A stretch of 64,000 nucleotides of DNA, from the NCBI RefSeq assembly GCF_000014425.1, contig NC_008530.1:1364001-1428000 (forward strand). Reading direction: 5' to 3'. Shown here in pieces: positions 1 to 8,238 of this stretch. This DNA comes from Lactobacillus gasseri ATCC 33323 = JCM 1131. GTDB taxonomy: Bacteria; Bacillota; Bacilli; Lactobacillales; Lactobacillaceae. The position numbers were made by a program, and so were the translations under genes. The stretch's first letter is position 1, and every line of letters begins with the position of its first letter. Under the pieces are notes generated by a model. The model had not been told where the DNA came from and did no database searches. It was given only the letters and a program-made list of their open reading frames with translations.

Positions 1-250
1 TTTCTTGAAAATTATCATTGATATCGACCATAAAGGCATCTGTTCTAGGAACCATTACTTCTCGAGCCATTTTTTCTTCAAACTCAAGAATACCCTCCAT
101 CATTGAAAACTCACGATCACTAATCTCTTTTTGCTCATGTAATTTATTTAAAATTTTATTTAGCTTACGTTGGCCATCAATATCTTCATCGCCGCGAAAT
201 TTAGCTCTTAATTTGCTAAATATATCACCCGCACCGGGATCACTACTCAT
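1..250 (-). CDS. CBS-domain protein, CorC/HlyC type (partial, N-terminal part only)
   Basis: Reading leftward from an ATG at 248-250, the frame stays open to the window edge, so only the first 83 residues are visible. It begins MSSDPGAGDIFSKL and contains a charged helical stretch followed by EEKMAREVMVPRTDAF. That last motif is typical of the segment leading into the paired CBS domains of CorC/hemolysin-C-like proteins. No DUF21 membrane domain precedes it, so it resembles the soluble CorC form rather than the membrane-bound form. In known members the CBS pair binds adenine nucleotides and the protein is linked to divalent cation handling. The CBS and C-terminal domains are off-window, so the assignment rests on the N-terminus only. 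Confidence 0.6.
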   Translation of the reverse strand, partial: MSSDPGAGDIFSKLRAKFRGDEDIDGQRKLNKILNKLHEQKEISDREFSMMEGILEFEEKMAREVMVPRTDAFMVDINDNFQE

Positions 251-363
251 CTTAATTTCTCTCTTTCTATTACTGCCTTAATCCCACTTTAATCATAATT
301 ATCGGTAATTATATCATATGGTAATCTATGATAAAATAAGGAACAAGAAATGGGGTCTTATAG

Positions 364-825
364 ATGAAAAAACAAAATATCTACTTGGTATTTACATTCT
401 TATTATTAATTCCGTATCTTTGCAGTTTAACTTTAATCGGCATCTGCTACAATGCTTTAGTTAGACACTCTAGCGATCTTTTTCGAAGCTTTATTGGCGC
501 CTTGGTTGGAACAATTATCATGTTTGCTATTAAGGCAACCATTCAGAGACCACTTGATTTAGTCTCTGCTAAAGTACCAGATAACTTCTTTAAACAAATT
601 CTACGTTTTTACAGTATTCGCAGACGTAAACTTTTCTTAGTTGGTAACTGCTTAGTTGATTTCGTGCTTTGCTGGCTTGCGATGGATCTCGTGAGAAGAT
701 GCTTCTCATTATCCTTCATTATTGGAAACTCGGTTGGCATTGTCTTATTAATCATGCTGATTTCAACATGTATTGGTGCTTATATCGAATATGACAACCT
801 ATCTATTGACCCCAAACAGAAGTAA
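364..825 (+). CDS. small integral membrane protein, unknown function
   Basis: This 153-residue protein has about four hydrophobic segments (around residues 8-30, 43-58, 92-110 and 115-140) with Arg/Lys-rich loops, notably the RRRK stretch near residue 88. No family was recognised. A GGGG-containing ribosome-binding site lies just before the ATG, and a TATGATAAAAT-like -10 element lies about 30 bases upstream. It stands alone on the plus strand and converges with the next gene with only three bases between stop codons. Its terminator seems to lie inside that neighbour's coding region (847-887). Confidence 0.6.
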   Translation: MKKQNIYLVFTFLLLIPYLCSLTLIGICYNALVRHSSDLFRSFIGALVGTIIMFAIKATIQRPLDLVSAKVPDNFFKQILRFYSIRRRKLFLVGNCLVDFVLCWLAMDLVRRCFSLSFIIGNSVGIVLLIMLISTCIGAYIEYDNLSIDPKQK

Positions 826-828
826 TTA

Positions 829-1326
829 TTATTTAGCATTATCTTCAGAACTGGCATCCAGATATAAAATCTGTGCCAGTTCTTTTGTTTCTAAGTTCAA
901 CTTCGCTAAAACATACGGTTTTTCACTGTCTCCCAGATTTTCATACATTGTAATACCATCTTTTGATAATTTATCTAAAAAAGTTGGAATTACAAAATTT
1001 AAAGGTTGACTAAAGAAAGCTAAATTACTATTAGGAGTATCAATTTCCGCAATTTCTGAAGTAGGCAGTTCAAATTTATTTAATCCAGCAACAGGCATTT
1101 GTTTATCATCAGCTAAAACACCATACCAAAACATAAAGTTCTCCGGTCCAAATACCACCAAACTGGCACGCTCATTCTCATAGCCATTATCTTCAATAAA
1201 CTTTTGAAAAATTGGATCATTTTCCATTTCTTGAATAGCTGCTGTATAAGTTTTATTTTCATCAATTTGGTTTGGCATAAAAACCTTACCAATAAAATTA
1301 TGTGCCGAGTATTTTTCTTTCTTCAT
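829..1326 (-). CDS. hypothetical cytosolic protein, 165 aa
   Basis: A soluble acidic protein with no signal peptide or membrane segment and no motif I recognise. The start at 1326 is preceded by GGGGAGAG. The gene overlaps the 3' end of ntdP by 29 bases, so the two are probably co-transcribed and translationally coupled. The hydrophobic beta-rich middle (around [16 protein letters not shown]) suggests a compact alpha/beta fold. Its last 20 codons also encode the terminator of the convergent plus-strand gene, which constrains sequence there. Confidence 0.6.
   Translation of the reverse strand: MKKEKYSAHNFIGKVFMPNQIDENKTYTAAIQEMENDPIFQKFIEDNGYENERASLVVFGPENFMFWYGVLADDKQMPVAGLNKFELPTSEIAEIDTPNSNLAFFSQPLNFVIPTFLDKLSKDGITMYENLGDSEKPYVLAKLNLETKELAQILYLDASSEDNAK
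847..887 (+). terminator. terminator embedded in a convergent coding sequence
   Basis: AGAACTGGCA (847-856) pairs perfectly with TGCCAGTTCT (874-883). An inner CAGAT/ATCTG stem extends the hairpin, and TTTT follows on the plus strand. It would end transcription of the membrane-protein gene that stops at 825, although it lies within the last codons of the opposing gene (829-1326). Confidence 0.65.
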
Positions 1327-1888
1327 TTTCTCTCCCCTTAAAAAAACTACGATCTAAATCAGGGCGTAATTGGTTATATCTTTCATACCAAATTTGCGCG
1401 AATTTTTTGGCAAATGGACCCTTCTTTTGATCAATCCAATCTAACAATTCAAAACTAGCACTACGCAAAATACTATCAATCTCTTCGCTGTAATGCCAGC
1501 GTTTTTTGTTCATTGCATACTCGTCCGCATCTAGTAATCTAGTCTCCCCATCAGGAAACACCTTAATATCTAAATCATAGTCAATATATTTCAGCGCTTC
1601 TCGATCTAATATAAAAGGACTGGCTAAATTAGCATAATATGCGACTCCATCAGGTCTGAGCATTGCAATCACATTAAACCAAAGTTTACGATGAAAATAA
1701 ACAATTGCTGGTTCACGGCTAATCCATTTTCTACCGTCTTCTTCTGTAATCAAAGTTCGATCATTAACGCCGATAATAATATTCTGCTCTGTTTTAACCA
1801 CCATAGTGTCACGCCAATTTCGATGTAACGTGCCATTATGCTTATAACTTTGTATTGCGATATAATCGCCTTCACGAGGCATTTCCAT
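1298..1888 (-). CDS. ntdP: nucleoside tri-/diphosphate phosphatase, DUF402 family
   Basis: The 196-residue protein begins [19 protein letters not shown] and continues [10 protein letters not shown], matching the start of the SAV1843/YgaC DUF402 family, which hydrolyses nucleoside di- and triphosphates. The acidic residues of the [14 protein letters not shown] segment (around residues 100-113) fit the metal-binding site of this fold. An upstream in-frame ATG at 1912 exists, but GAGGAGG lies 8 bases before the ATG at 1888, so I chose 1888. It lies downstream of recX with the same orientation. Confidence 0.8.
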   Translation of the reverse strand: MEMPREGDYIAIQSYKHNGTLHRNWRDTMVVKTEQNIIIGVNDRTLITEEDGRKWISREPAIVYFHRKLWFNVIAMLRPDGVAYYANLASPFILDREALKYIDYDLDIKVFPDGETRLLDADEYAMNKKRWHYSEEIDSILRSASFELLDWIDQKKGPFAKKFAQIWYERYNQLRPDLDRSFFKGRENEERKILGT

Positions 1889-1924
1889 AATGTGCGCCTC
1901 CTCACTAAACATTATACCAGCAAA

Positions 1925-2740
1925 TTAATATTCATCTATTTCTTCTAAATCTACTATTTCACCATTTAAGAAACTATCAATTTCACCACTTGAAAAGCCG
2001 TGTTGAAACAAGTATCTTTTAACTTTCTGCTTTCTTTTAAAATCTTCGTCTTTGCGGTAGCGACGCCAAGCCTTGCTTCCTTGCTTTTTTAAAGCTTCTA
2101 TTTGTTCATCTTCATCCTTCTCTAAATCTAATTTTTCAAGAACTAGTTCACTTAGCTCTTGATCAAATCCATGAGCTCTCAGTTTAGTCCACGCCTTTTG
2201 CTTAATCTCCTTATATGAAAGTTTACCCGCTTGATGAATAAGCGAATGTACTACGCGAAGCCCTGCATCGACCCATTCTTCATCTTCAATCTCATAAAGT
2301 GCTTCTTGAATAATATCAGCTGCAAGACCTTTTTGCTTTAATTTTCTATCAACAGTTCTTGGTCCATCTTTTCCAACTCGAAGATTATTTTTAATAAACA
2401 AACGAGCGAAATTATTATCATTTAAATAATTCAACTCAATCAAATTCTGAACGGCAGCTTGACTAGCATCCTGACTAATTTCGTGTTTATTTAAATACTC
2501 TAAAACTTCATACACACTACGTGGTTGATAGCTTAAATAAGACATCGCTAGCTGAATAGCATGACTATCTGCTTCAGCCTTTTTAATTTCTTCAATGTCT
2601 TCATTGCTTAACTCGGTTCCCTTTAGAAGTCTCCTCTCAGCTAGAGTTCTTTCACTTACGCTAAAAGCATACTCATTGTCTATAAAAATGTTATAGCGTC
2701 CCTTACGCTTCTGCGTACTTATCTTAGTTATAATTGGCAT
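1925..2740 (-). CDS. recX: regulatory protein RecX
   Basis: At 271 residues this is the long Firmicute form of RecX, built from tandem three-helix repeats. Characteristic segments include LAMSYLSYQPRSVYEVLEYL (around residues 65-84) and PRTVDRKLKQKGL (around 127-139). RecX binds along RecA filaments and modulates strand exchange in the cytoplasm. The N-terminus MPIITKISTQKRKGRYNIF is typical of Gram-positive members. recA is not in the window. The divergent rlmD-type gene starts 130 bases away, so the gap holds two promoters. Confidence 0.9.
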   Translation of the reverse strand: MPIITKISTQKRKGRYNIFIDNEYAFSVSERTLAERRLLKGTELSNEDIEEIKKAEADSHAIQLAMSYLSYQPRSVYEVLEYLNKHEISQDASQAAVQNLIELNYLNDNNFARLFIKNNLRVGKDGPRTVDRKLKQKGLAADIIQEALYEIEDEEWVDAGLRVVHSLIHQAGKLSYKEIKQKAWTKLRAHGFDQELSELVLEKLDLEKDEDEQIEALKKQGSKAWRRYRKDEDFKRKQKVKRYLFQHGFSSGEIDSFLNGEIVDLEEIDEY

Positions 2741-2870
2741 TATCGCACCTTCTTCATTTTTTGGTTTCTTTTCTATATTATAATAAATTAAATACTTGTA
2801 TCACTTGAACATAACGCTTATGCTTATTGTGACACTTTTTTCATGAATCAATCGAAATGAGGGCCTTATT

Positions 2871-4259
2871 TTGACAAAATTTACTAAAAATAAATCAGAA
2901 AAAGATATTATCATCACTATTAAACGGCTAGGTATTAATGGTGAAGGGATCGGGTACTATAAAAAGAAAATTATTTTTATTCCTGGTGCTCTTCCAGGTG
3001 AGGTTGTTGTTGCAAAGATCATTGATAGGCACCCACATTATTTAGAGGGTGAGTTAGTTCGAATTAAGGAAAAGTCCCCAGATAGAGTGGCTTTTCCGAA
3101 GGGAGTCGATCCTGCAGTTGGCGGCTTAGAGCTTGCCCATCTTTCTTATCCAAAACAACTTGAGTTTAAGCAACATCTAATTCTAGAATCTCTCAGAAAA
3201 TATCATCCAAGAGACTACATTAAATACAAAGTTAAAAAAACTATTCCGGCACCAAATGACTGGCACTATCGCAATAAAGCTCAATACCAAATTGAATTTA
3301 ATAAAGGAAAGAGTAAACTCGGCCTGTATGCTCCTAACTCACGTCGTTTAATTGATCTTCCTGAGATGCCAACCCAAACAAAAGAAACGCAAAAAACAGA
3401 GCGTGAAATTAAAAAGCTAATTGATAAACTTCATATTCGGATTGCTGACTTTAGACGTCATAATGATGGTATTAAAACCATTGTAGTTCGTCAAAGCCAA
3501 GCTACTGGGGAAATCCAAGTAACTTTAATTACAATTGGCAAAAAAATTAGAGACCTTAAGTTATTAGCTAGCCAAATTATGAAACTTCCCAATGTAGTTT
3601 CTGTCTTTCAAAACGAAACTCAATGGCAAAACCCTCAAGTTTGGGGCAACAAAACAATTAAATTACTTGGAAAATCACATATTATCGAAGAAATGTTAGG
3701 TAAGAAATTTAAACTCTCACCCCGTGCATTTTTCCAGTTAAATCCAGAACAAACTAGCACACTCTATTCAGAAGCACTTAAATACTTAGATTTAACTCCA
3801 GATCAAACTTTAATTGATGCTTATGCTGGTGTTGGTACTCTAGGAATCCTAGCTAGTGATCAAGTTCGACAAGTCATTGGAATTGAATCTATTCCTGAAG
3901 CTGTAATTGATGCCCAAGAGAACTGTCACTTGAATCATGTGAGAAATGCAGAATATATTCAAGGAAATGTTGAAAAATTACTTCCTGAATTGAAAAATCA
4001 AGGTGTCCCAATTGATGCTTTAATCGTCGATCCTCCACGAACAGGATTAAGCAAAAAGTTAATTAAGACTCTCCTTGAAGTAAAACCTGAAACCTTCGTT
4101 TACGTTTCTTGTAACCCAGCTACACTTGCAAAAGATTTAGTTCTTTTAAGTGAAGCTTATGACGTTCGCGTTATTCAACCAGTTGATATGATGCCTCAAA
4201 CTCCGCGCTGGGAAGGCGTTACAAAATTAGTTTTAAGGAAAAATAAATATGTAAAATAA
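2871..4259 (+). CDS. rlmD: 23S rRNA (uracil-5-)-methyltransferase, RumA/RlmCD family
   Basis: This 462-residue SAM-dependent m5U methyltransferase has an N-terminal TRAM domain (residues about 8-65, with GINGEGIGYY), a central domain, and a C-terminal Rossmann methyltransferase domain. The latter carries the SAM-binding DAYAGVGTLGI, the catalytic LIVDPPRTG and the nucleophile-containing VSCNPATLAKDL. Gram-positive members (RlmCD) often methylate two 23S rRNA uridines, so one-site versus two-site specificity cannot be told here. The start is TTG at 2871 with GAGGG 7 bases upstream; no in-frame ATG fits better. Two hairpins follow the gene. Confidence 0.88.
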   Translation: MTKFTKNKSEKDIIITIKRLGINGEGIGYYKKKIIFIPGALPGEVVVAKIIDRHPHYLEGELVRIKEKSPDRVAFPKGVDPAVGGLELAHLSYPKQLEFKQHLILESLRKYHPRDYIKYKVKKTIPAPNDWHYRNKAQYQIEFNKGKSKLGLYAPNSRRLIDLPEMPTQTKETQKTEREIKKLIDKLHIRIADFRRHNDGIKTIVVRQSQATGEIQVTLITIGKKIRDLKLLASQIMKLPNVVSVFQNETQWQNPQVWGNKTIKLLGKSHIIEEMLGKKFKLSPRAFFQLNPEQTSTLYSEALKYLDLTPDQTLIDAYAGVGTLGILASDQVRQVIGIESIPEAVIDAQENCHLNHVRNAEYIQGNVEKLLPELKNQGVPIDALIVDPPRTGLSKKLIKTLLEVKPETFVYVSCNPATLAKDLVLLSEAYDVRVIQPVDMMPQTPRWEGVTKLVLRKNKYVK

Positions 4260-4275
4260 TATTAATCTAATTTTT

Positions 4276-4300
4276 AGCAGTCCGACTGACTGCTTTTTTT
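4276..4300 (+). terminator. Rho-independent terminator of the RNA methyltransferase gene
   Basis: AGCAGTC (4276-4282) pairs with GACTGCT (4288-4294) across a five-base loop, followed by a T run, 17 bases after the stop codon. Confidence 0.85.
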
Positions 4301-4302
4301 GC

Positions 4303-4431
4303 TTATAAAAAAGGTTGTAGACTGCCTGGTCTACAACCTTTTTTCAAGTGGATGAGGTAAATACTATCTAGCGCCATAACATCAGTATCTGGGTTCAATA
4401 TTATGACTTGATCAACATCACTTGTTTGCAT
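4303..4431 (-). other. short coding-like ORF, possible gene remnant (42 aa)
   Basis: On the minus strand a frame from ATG at 4431 to TAA at 4303 reads like real protein (DVDQVIILNPDTDVMALD). The same frame is open a further 12 codons upstream, to about 4467. No convincing ribosome-binding site is seen, and its 3' end runs through the perfect hairpin at 4307-4344. It may be the degraded tail of a lost gene downstream of mvaS, or chance. I do not recognise the family. Confidence 0.25.
4307..4344 (-). terminator. strong bidirectional terminator between rlmD and the mevalonate operon
   Basis: Sixteen bases (4307-4322, ending GGTTGTAGAC) pair perfectly with 4329-4344 across a six-base loop, with A and T runs forming the outer stem. 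It can terminate both the plus-strand methyltransferase transcript and the minus-strand thiolase-mvaA-mvaS operon. Confidence 0.85.
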
Positions 4432-4570
4432 CTGTATTGAATAACGACTATTTGATCTTACTAAGAGAATCTTGTCTTTAAAACACTACAATCTGGAGAT
4501 AAAAACTTTTTACAATATTATTCTACCTCTCCACATATCTTATTATAGCAACTATGTAAGCGAATACAAG

Positions 4571-5734
4571 CTATTTAACTCTATATTGACGAATATCGTC
4601 ACAAATTCCAGCAAAATAGTATCTGCCTTTTTTTTCATCGCTAGTAAGTTCAACATTATTTTGAGGATCTACTAAACTTGCTGAAAAGATTTTCTCATAT
4701 TCAGGAACACTTAACTTTCTTCTTTTATCTAATAGTGCCTCGTCAGCCGCCTTATCAAGCTCATTCTCATATCCTTCAACCACATTTGCTGAATAAAATT
4801 CGGCCATAGCCCCTGAGCCATAAGAAAATAATCCAATTAAATCGCCAGCCTTTAAGCCACCATTCTCAAGTAAACTAAGTAAACTTAAGTATAAGGATCC
4901 AGTATAAATATTACCGACATTGGCATTTAATTCTTTAGACGCAGTAAAACTATCCATTAAACGAGCATTTGTTTCTTCATCTACTCCCTCAATAGCTAAA
5001 CGATTAGCCTTCAACCCCATCTTAGTAAAAGGCAAATGATATGCAATAGCAGCAAAGTCTTTTGTCTCAAGTCCTTTTTGTCTCTTATAATCAGAAAAAG
5101 TATGTTTAAAAAAGTCCAAATAAACTTGAGTTGAATATTTTCCATCAACTTTAGCAGTTTTTGAATAGTTGGGGCGCCAAAAATCATTAATATCTTCACT
5201 ATAGGCGCTATGACCTTCATTAAGCTCTAGAATTCTTGGATTGCTAGAAACTAATAAACTAACACTTCCTGCTCCTTGAGTAACTTCACCAGCCGTATTG
5301 ATCCCATAGCGAGCAATATCACTACCGATAACAATTGCAGTTTGATCAGGATGAAGTCGTACAAAGTCTTGAGCAATCATTAATCCTGCTGTTAACCCAA
5401 AGCAAGCTTCTTTAACTTCAAAAGCCCTAACAGCTGGATCAAGTTTTAAAGCTGATTTTACAAATAAAGAACCTGATTTAGATTGGTCAACACTGCTTTC
5501 AGTACCAAAAATTAAAAGACCTACCTTTGATTGGTCAATTTTATCTATATACCGTAGTGTTGCATTAATTCCCATTGAAACTGCATCTTGAGTTGGATCA
5601 GCCACGCTCATCTTTTTTTGACCAATTCCAATTAAAAATTTATTTGGATCTTGGTTTCGTGCATGAGCCAAATCTACCATGTCTACATACTTATTTGGAG
5701 TAAAATATCCGATTTGATCAATTCCAACCTTCAT
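4571..5734 (-). CDS. mvaS: hydroxymethylglutaryl-CoA synthase
   Basis: The 387-residue enzyme condenses acetyl-CoA with acetoacetyl-CoA to HMG-CoA, the second step of the mevalonate pathway. The nucleophilic cysteine is Cys111 in KEACFGLTAG, the general acid is Glu79 in FGTES, and the catalytic histidine lies in AYHLPFTKM near residue 233. The C-terminal YSYGSGAMAEFYS-like segment (LFSYGSGAMAEFYSA) is also diagnostic. The ATG abuts the stop codon of the reductase gene, so it is the last gene of a thiolase-mvaA-mvaS operon. Length is normal for the bacterial family. Confidence 0.96.
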   Translation of the reverse strand: MKVGIDQIGYFTPNKYVDMVDLAHARNQDPNKFLIGIGQKKMSVADPTQDAVSMGINATLRYIDKIDQSKVGLLIFGTESSVDQSKSGSLFVKSALKLDPAVRAFEVKEACFGLTAGLMIAQDFVRLHPDQTAIVIGSDIARYGINTAGEVTQGAGSVSLLVSSNPRILELNEGHSAYSEDINDFWRPNYSKTAKVDGKYSTQVYLDFFKHTFSDYKRQKGLETKDFAAIAYHLPFTKMGLKANRLAIEGVDEETNARLMDSFTASKELNANVGNIYTGSLYLSLLSLLENGGLKAGDLIGLFSYGSGAMAEFYSANVVEGYENELDKAADEALLDKRRKLSVPEYEKIFSASLVDPQNNVELTSDEKKGRYYFAGICDDIRQYRVK

Positions 5735-6970
5735 TTAATTCTTTTCCTTTCTTATTTCATTTAAAAATCTTACGGCGGCTTCTTGAGTGTATTGTCTACT
5801 TTCTTGTAGCTTTTCTAAAACTTTTGCTTTTTCACCTTCATTAGCCCTCAAAGTAGCTACTAAGTTTCTTGCCTGTAATTTCATATGCCCAGCCTGAATT
5901 CCCTTAGTAGAAATTGCTAACAATGCTGAAAAATTATTGGCTAAACCAGTTGCAGCAATAATCTCAGCCAGCTGCTTAGCAGACACCTTACCTAGTAAAC
6001 TAAAACTCTGCTGAATATCTTTACGAGCCTTAATGGAGCCACCCACTACGCCAATTGCTAAAGGAATCGTTACTGTTCCAATTAGTCTATTATTTTTGAT
6101 TTTCCACTTACTAAGTGAAGTATAGCTACCACCTTTATTTGCCCATACAGCAGTTGCTGCTTCTACTCCTCGGTAATCATTACCTGTTGCTACTAAGACA
6201 CTATCAACACCATTCATTATTCCTTTATTGTTCGTTACAGCTCGATAAATATCCATTTGACCAATTTCACTAAGTAAAGCTATTTTTTTAGCTACTTTTG
6301 GTCCGCCAACGCTATTGACCTCCAAACTTACTTTAGCTGTAGTTAATTGGGTCGGATAATTAGACAAAATCGCATACATAGTTTGTTCAACATTTGTCTG
6401 TTTCTCTAACCTATTTCCTAAAAATTCTAAAATGGCATTCGTTTTATTTGCTCCCATTGCTTCTGCGGGATCAACTAATACCTTAAGAAAAACTAAATTA
6501 TCTTTTCTAGAAGCTTCAATTTTTCGGACACCGCCACCATGCTTAACCAAGCTAGCAAATTTTCGGTTAGCTAGGTCAATTAACTTCGGAAATTCTTTAG
6601 TAAATTCAACCAAATCAAAATTCTGAGCCACTTCTAAAACGATTTGTCCGTAGATACCATTTCTAATGCTAACTGCTTCTACTCCACCATTTTGATTAAA
6701 AATTTTACTTGCATGATTAGCTGCTGCAACAACTGATGGCTCTTCCACTGCCATTGGTACACAGTAACTTTTTTCATTAACAATTAACTTCGGTAAAATT
6801 CCCAAAGGAAGGCGAATTTGACCAATTACATTTTCACTAAGTGTATTCAATCTTGTTAAAGTATCAGAATCTATGTTGCTTAATTCGATCCCTTTTTCCT
6901 CAAGAAAGTTTCTTCTCTCTTCCGGCAACCACTGATAAAATTTCTTTTTAGATAATTCTTCTGGTTTCAT
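5735..6970 (-). CDS. mvaA: hydroxymethylglutaryl-CoA reductase, degradative-type (class II) fold
   Basis: This 411-residue enzyme makes mevalonate from HMG-CoA in the cytosol. Motifs are ENVIGQIRLPLG (HMG-CoA site), AEAMGANKTNAILE (cofactor site with the catalytic Asp region DPAEAMG) and the catalytic histidine in GHMKLQARN. It has the soluble bacterial class II architecture without a membrane domain. I place the start at ATG 6970, with AAGGA 7 bases upstream, rather than further upstream inside the thiolase gene. The resulting 23-base overlap with the thiolase stop suggests translational coupling. Confidence 0.95.
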   Translation of the reverse strand: MKPEELSKKKFYQWLPEERRNFLEEKGIELSNIDSDTLTRLNTLSENVIGQIRLPLGILPKLIVNEKSYCVPMAVEEPSVVAAANHASKIFNQNGGVEAVSIRNGIYGQIVLEVAQNFDLVEFTKEFPKLIDLANRKFASLVKHGGGVRKIEASRKDNLVFLKVLVDPAEAMGANKTNAILEFLGNRLEKQTNVEQTMYAILSNYPTQLTTAKVSLEVNSVGGPKVAKKIALLSEIGQMDIYRAVTNNKGIMNGVDSVLVATGNDYRGVEAATAVWANKGGSYTSLSKWKIKNNRLIGTVTIPLAIGVVGGSIKARKDIQQSFSLLGKVSAKQLAEIIAATGLANNFSALLAISTKGIQAGHMKLQARNLVATLRANEGEKAKVLEKLQESRQYTQEAAVRFLNEIRKEKN

Positions 6971-8114
6971 ATGCAATTCCTTGACCGCCACCAATACATA
7001 AAGAAACAATTGCTCTTCGACCATTGATCTTACGCAAACTATTTACTGCACTTATTACTAAACGCGTACCTGTCGCACCTAACGGATGGCCTAAACTGAT
7101 TGCCCCGCCAGCAATATTTAGTTTTTCTTTTGGAATGTCCAAATCACGAGCTACTGCATAAGCTTGCGCCGCAAATGCTTCATTAATTTCGACTAAATCA
7201 TAATCATCAATTGTACTGTTGGTTTCTTTTAGCAATTTTTCAATTGCAAAATATGGTGCATACCCCATATAAGCAGGATCACAGCCAATTTCCGCATAAG
7301 CACCTAAATAAGCTAATGGCGTTAAGTCCAAATCATCTAACTTTTGTTGGTTGGCAAGAAGTACCATGCTTGCTCCGTCAGTTAATGGGGATGAGTTTCC
7401 GGCTGTAACACGGCCATTTTCTTTAAATACAGGTTTGAGTTGTCCCAAAGCATCTAAACTAGTATCTGGTCGAATTGTCTCATCATGGTCAAGAACTTTC
7501 TCGTTTAACTTAACAGGGGTATACTCCTCTTCAAACCAATTATTCTCTTGAGCAGCATAAGCCTTAGCATGAGAATCACGAGCAAATTCGTCCATATCTT
7601 GACGAGTAACTTGGTATTTATCAGCAACGTTTTCAGCAGTAATTCCCATTGGTTTTTCAGAATAGGCATCCCCAATTCCATCTATCATTAAACTATCTCG
7701 ATATACTGGATTTTCATCATGCTTATTACTCTTATTAAGTAAAAGAGGAGCATTTGTCATACTTTCAGCTCCACCAACGACAGCAATTTCAGAATCACCA
7801 AGTAACATTTGCCCTTGTGCCAACCGTAAAGCTTTTAAACTAGACCCACAAACATCATCAACACTTGTAGCAACAACAGATTCAGGTAATCCTGATTTTA
7901 AAGCAATTTGACGTGCAACATTTTGGCCTAAACCAGCACTTAAAACATTTCCAATTAAGATATTATCGATTTTATCTTGCGCTACAATATTCTTTTTCAA
8001 TAAGCCTTTCAGTGCTAAGACACCCAAATCGACAGCATTTTCATCCTTATAAAATCCGCGATATTTGCCAAAAGGAATTCGATTCATTCCCACAATATAA
8101 ACATCTTGTAACAC
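6948..8114 (-). CDS. acetyl-CoA C-acetyltransferase (thiolase)
   Basis: The 388-residue thiolase condenses two acetyl-CoA to acetoacetyl-CoA and feeds HMG-CoA synthase. The acyl-accepting cysteine is Cys89 in VCGSSLKA. Conserved NEAFAAQA, GHPLGATGTR (catalytic His) and CIGGGQG (second Cys) appear in the expected order. The start codon is GTG at 8114, behind GAGGTGG. It is the first gene of the three-gene mevalonate-entry operon; the later kinases and decarboxylase are elsewhere. A candidate promoter lies at 8136-8163. Confidence 0.93.
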   Translation of the reverse strand: MLQDVYIVGMNRIPFGKYRGFYKDENAVDLGVLALKGLLKKNIVAQDKIDNILIGNVLSAGLGQNVARQIALKSGLPESVVATSVDDVCGSSLKALRLAQGQMLLGDSEIAVVGGAESMTNAPLLLNKSNKHDENPVYRDSLMIDGIGDAYSEKPMGITAENVADKYQVTRQDMDEFARDSHAKAYAAQENNWFEEEYTPVKLNEKVLDHDETIRPDTSLDALGQLKPVFKENGRVTAGNSSPLTDGASMVLLANQQKLDDLDLTPLAYLGAYAEIGCDPAYMGYAPYFAIEKLLKETNSTIDDYDLVEINEAFAAQAYAVARDLDIPKEKLNIAGGAISLGHPLGATGTRLVISAVNSLRKINGRRAIVSLCIGGGQGIAYETRRII

Positions 8115-8135
8115 GCTTCCACCTCTTAGTAAAAA

Positions 8136-8163
8136 TTATTACAATACCTATGATAGCTCACAA
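8136..8163 (-). promoter_or_regulatory. candidate promoter of the thiolase-mvaA-mvaS operon
   Basis: Reading leftward, TTGTGA (8158-8163) and TAATAA (8136-8141) are separated by 16 bases and lie about 20 bases upstream of the GTG start. Both hexamers match the sigma-A consensus at four or more positions. Confidence 0.4.
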
Positions 8164-8204
8164 ATCTAAGCAGAAACAAAAAGCGCTATATTTTTAATTA
8201 ATTC

Positions 8205-8238
8205 TAAAAAAAGACTGCTAATCAATCTTAGCAATCTT
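8205..8238 (-). terminator. terminator of the alpha/beta hydrolase gene
   Basis: Immediately after the hydrolase stop, the minus strand reads AAGATTGCTAA, a six-base loop, then TTAGCAGTCTT followed by a run of T. There is one mismatch in the stem. Confidence 0.75.

Noticed and set aside
4472-4675. 67-codon plus-strand frame downstream of the rlmD terminators
   Set aside because: It overlaps the 3' end of mvaS antisense, and no promoter or ribosome-binding site supports it.
7211-7551. Plus-strand open frames across the thiolase gene
   Set aside because: They are antisense shadows of a strongly supported minus-strand coding sequence and lack ribosome-binding sites.
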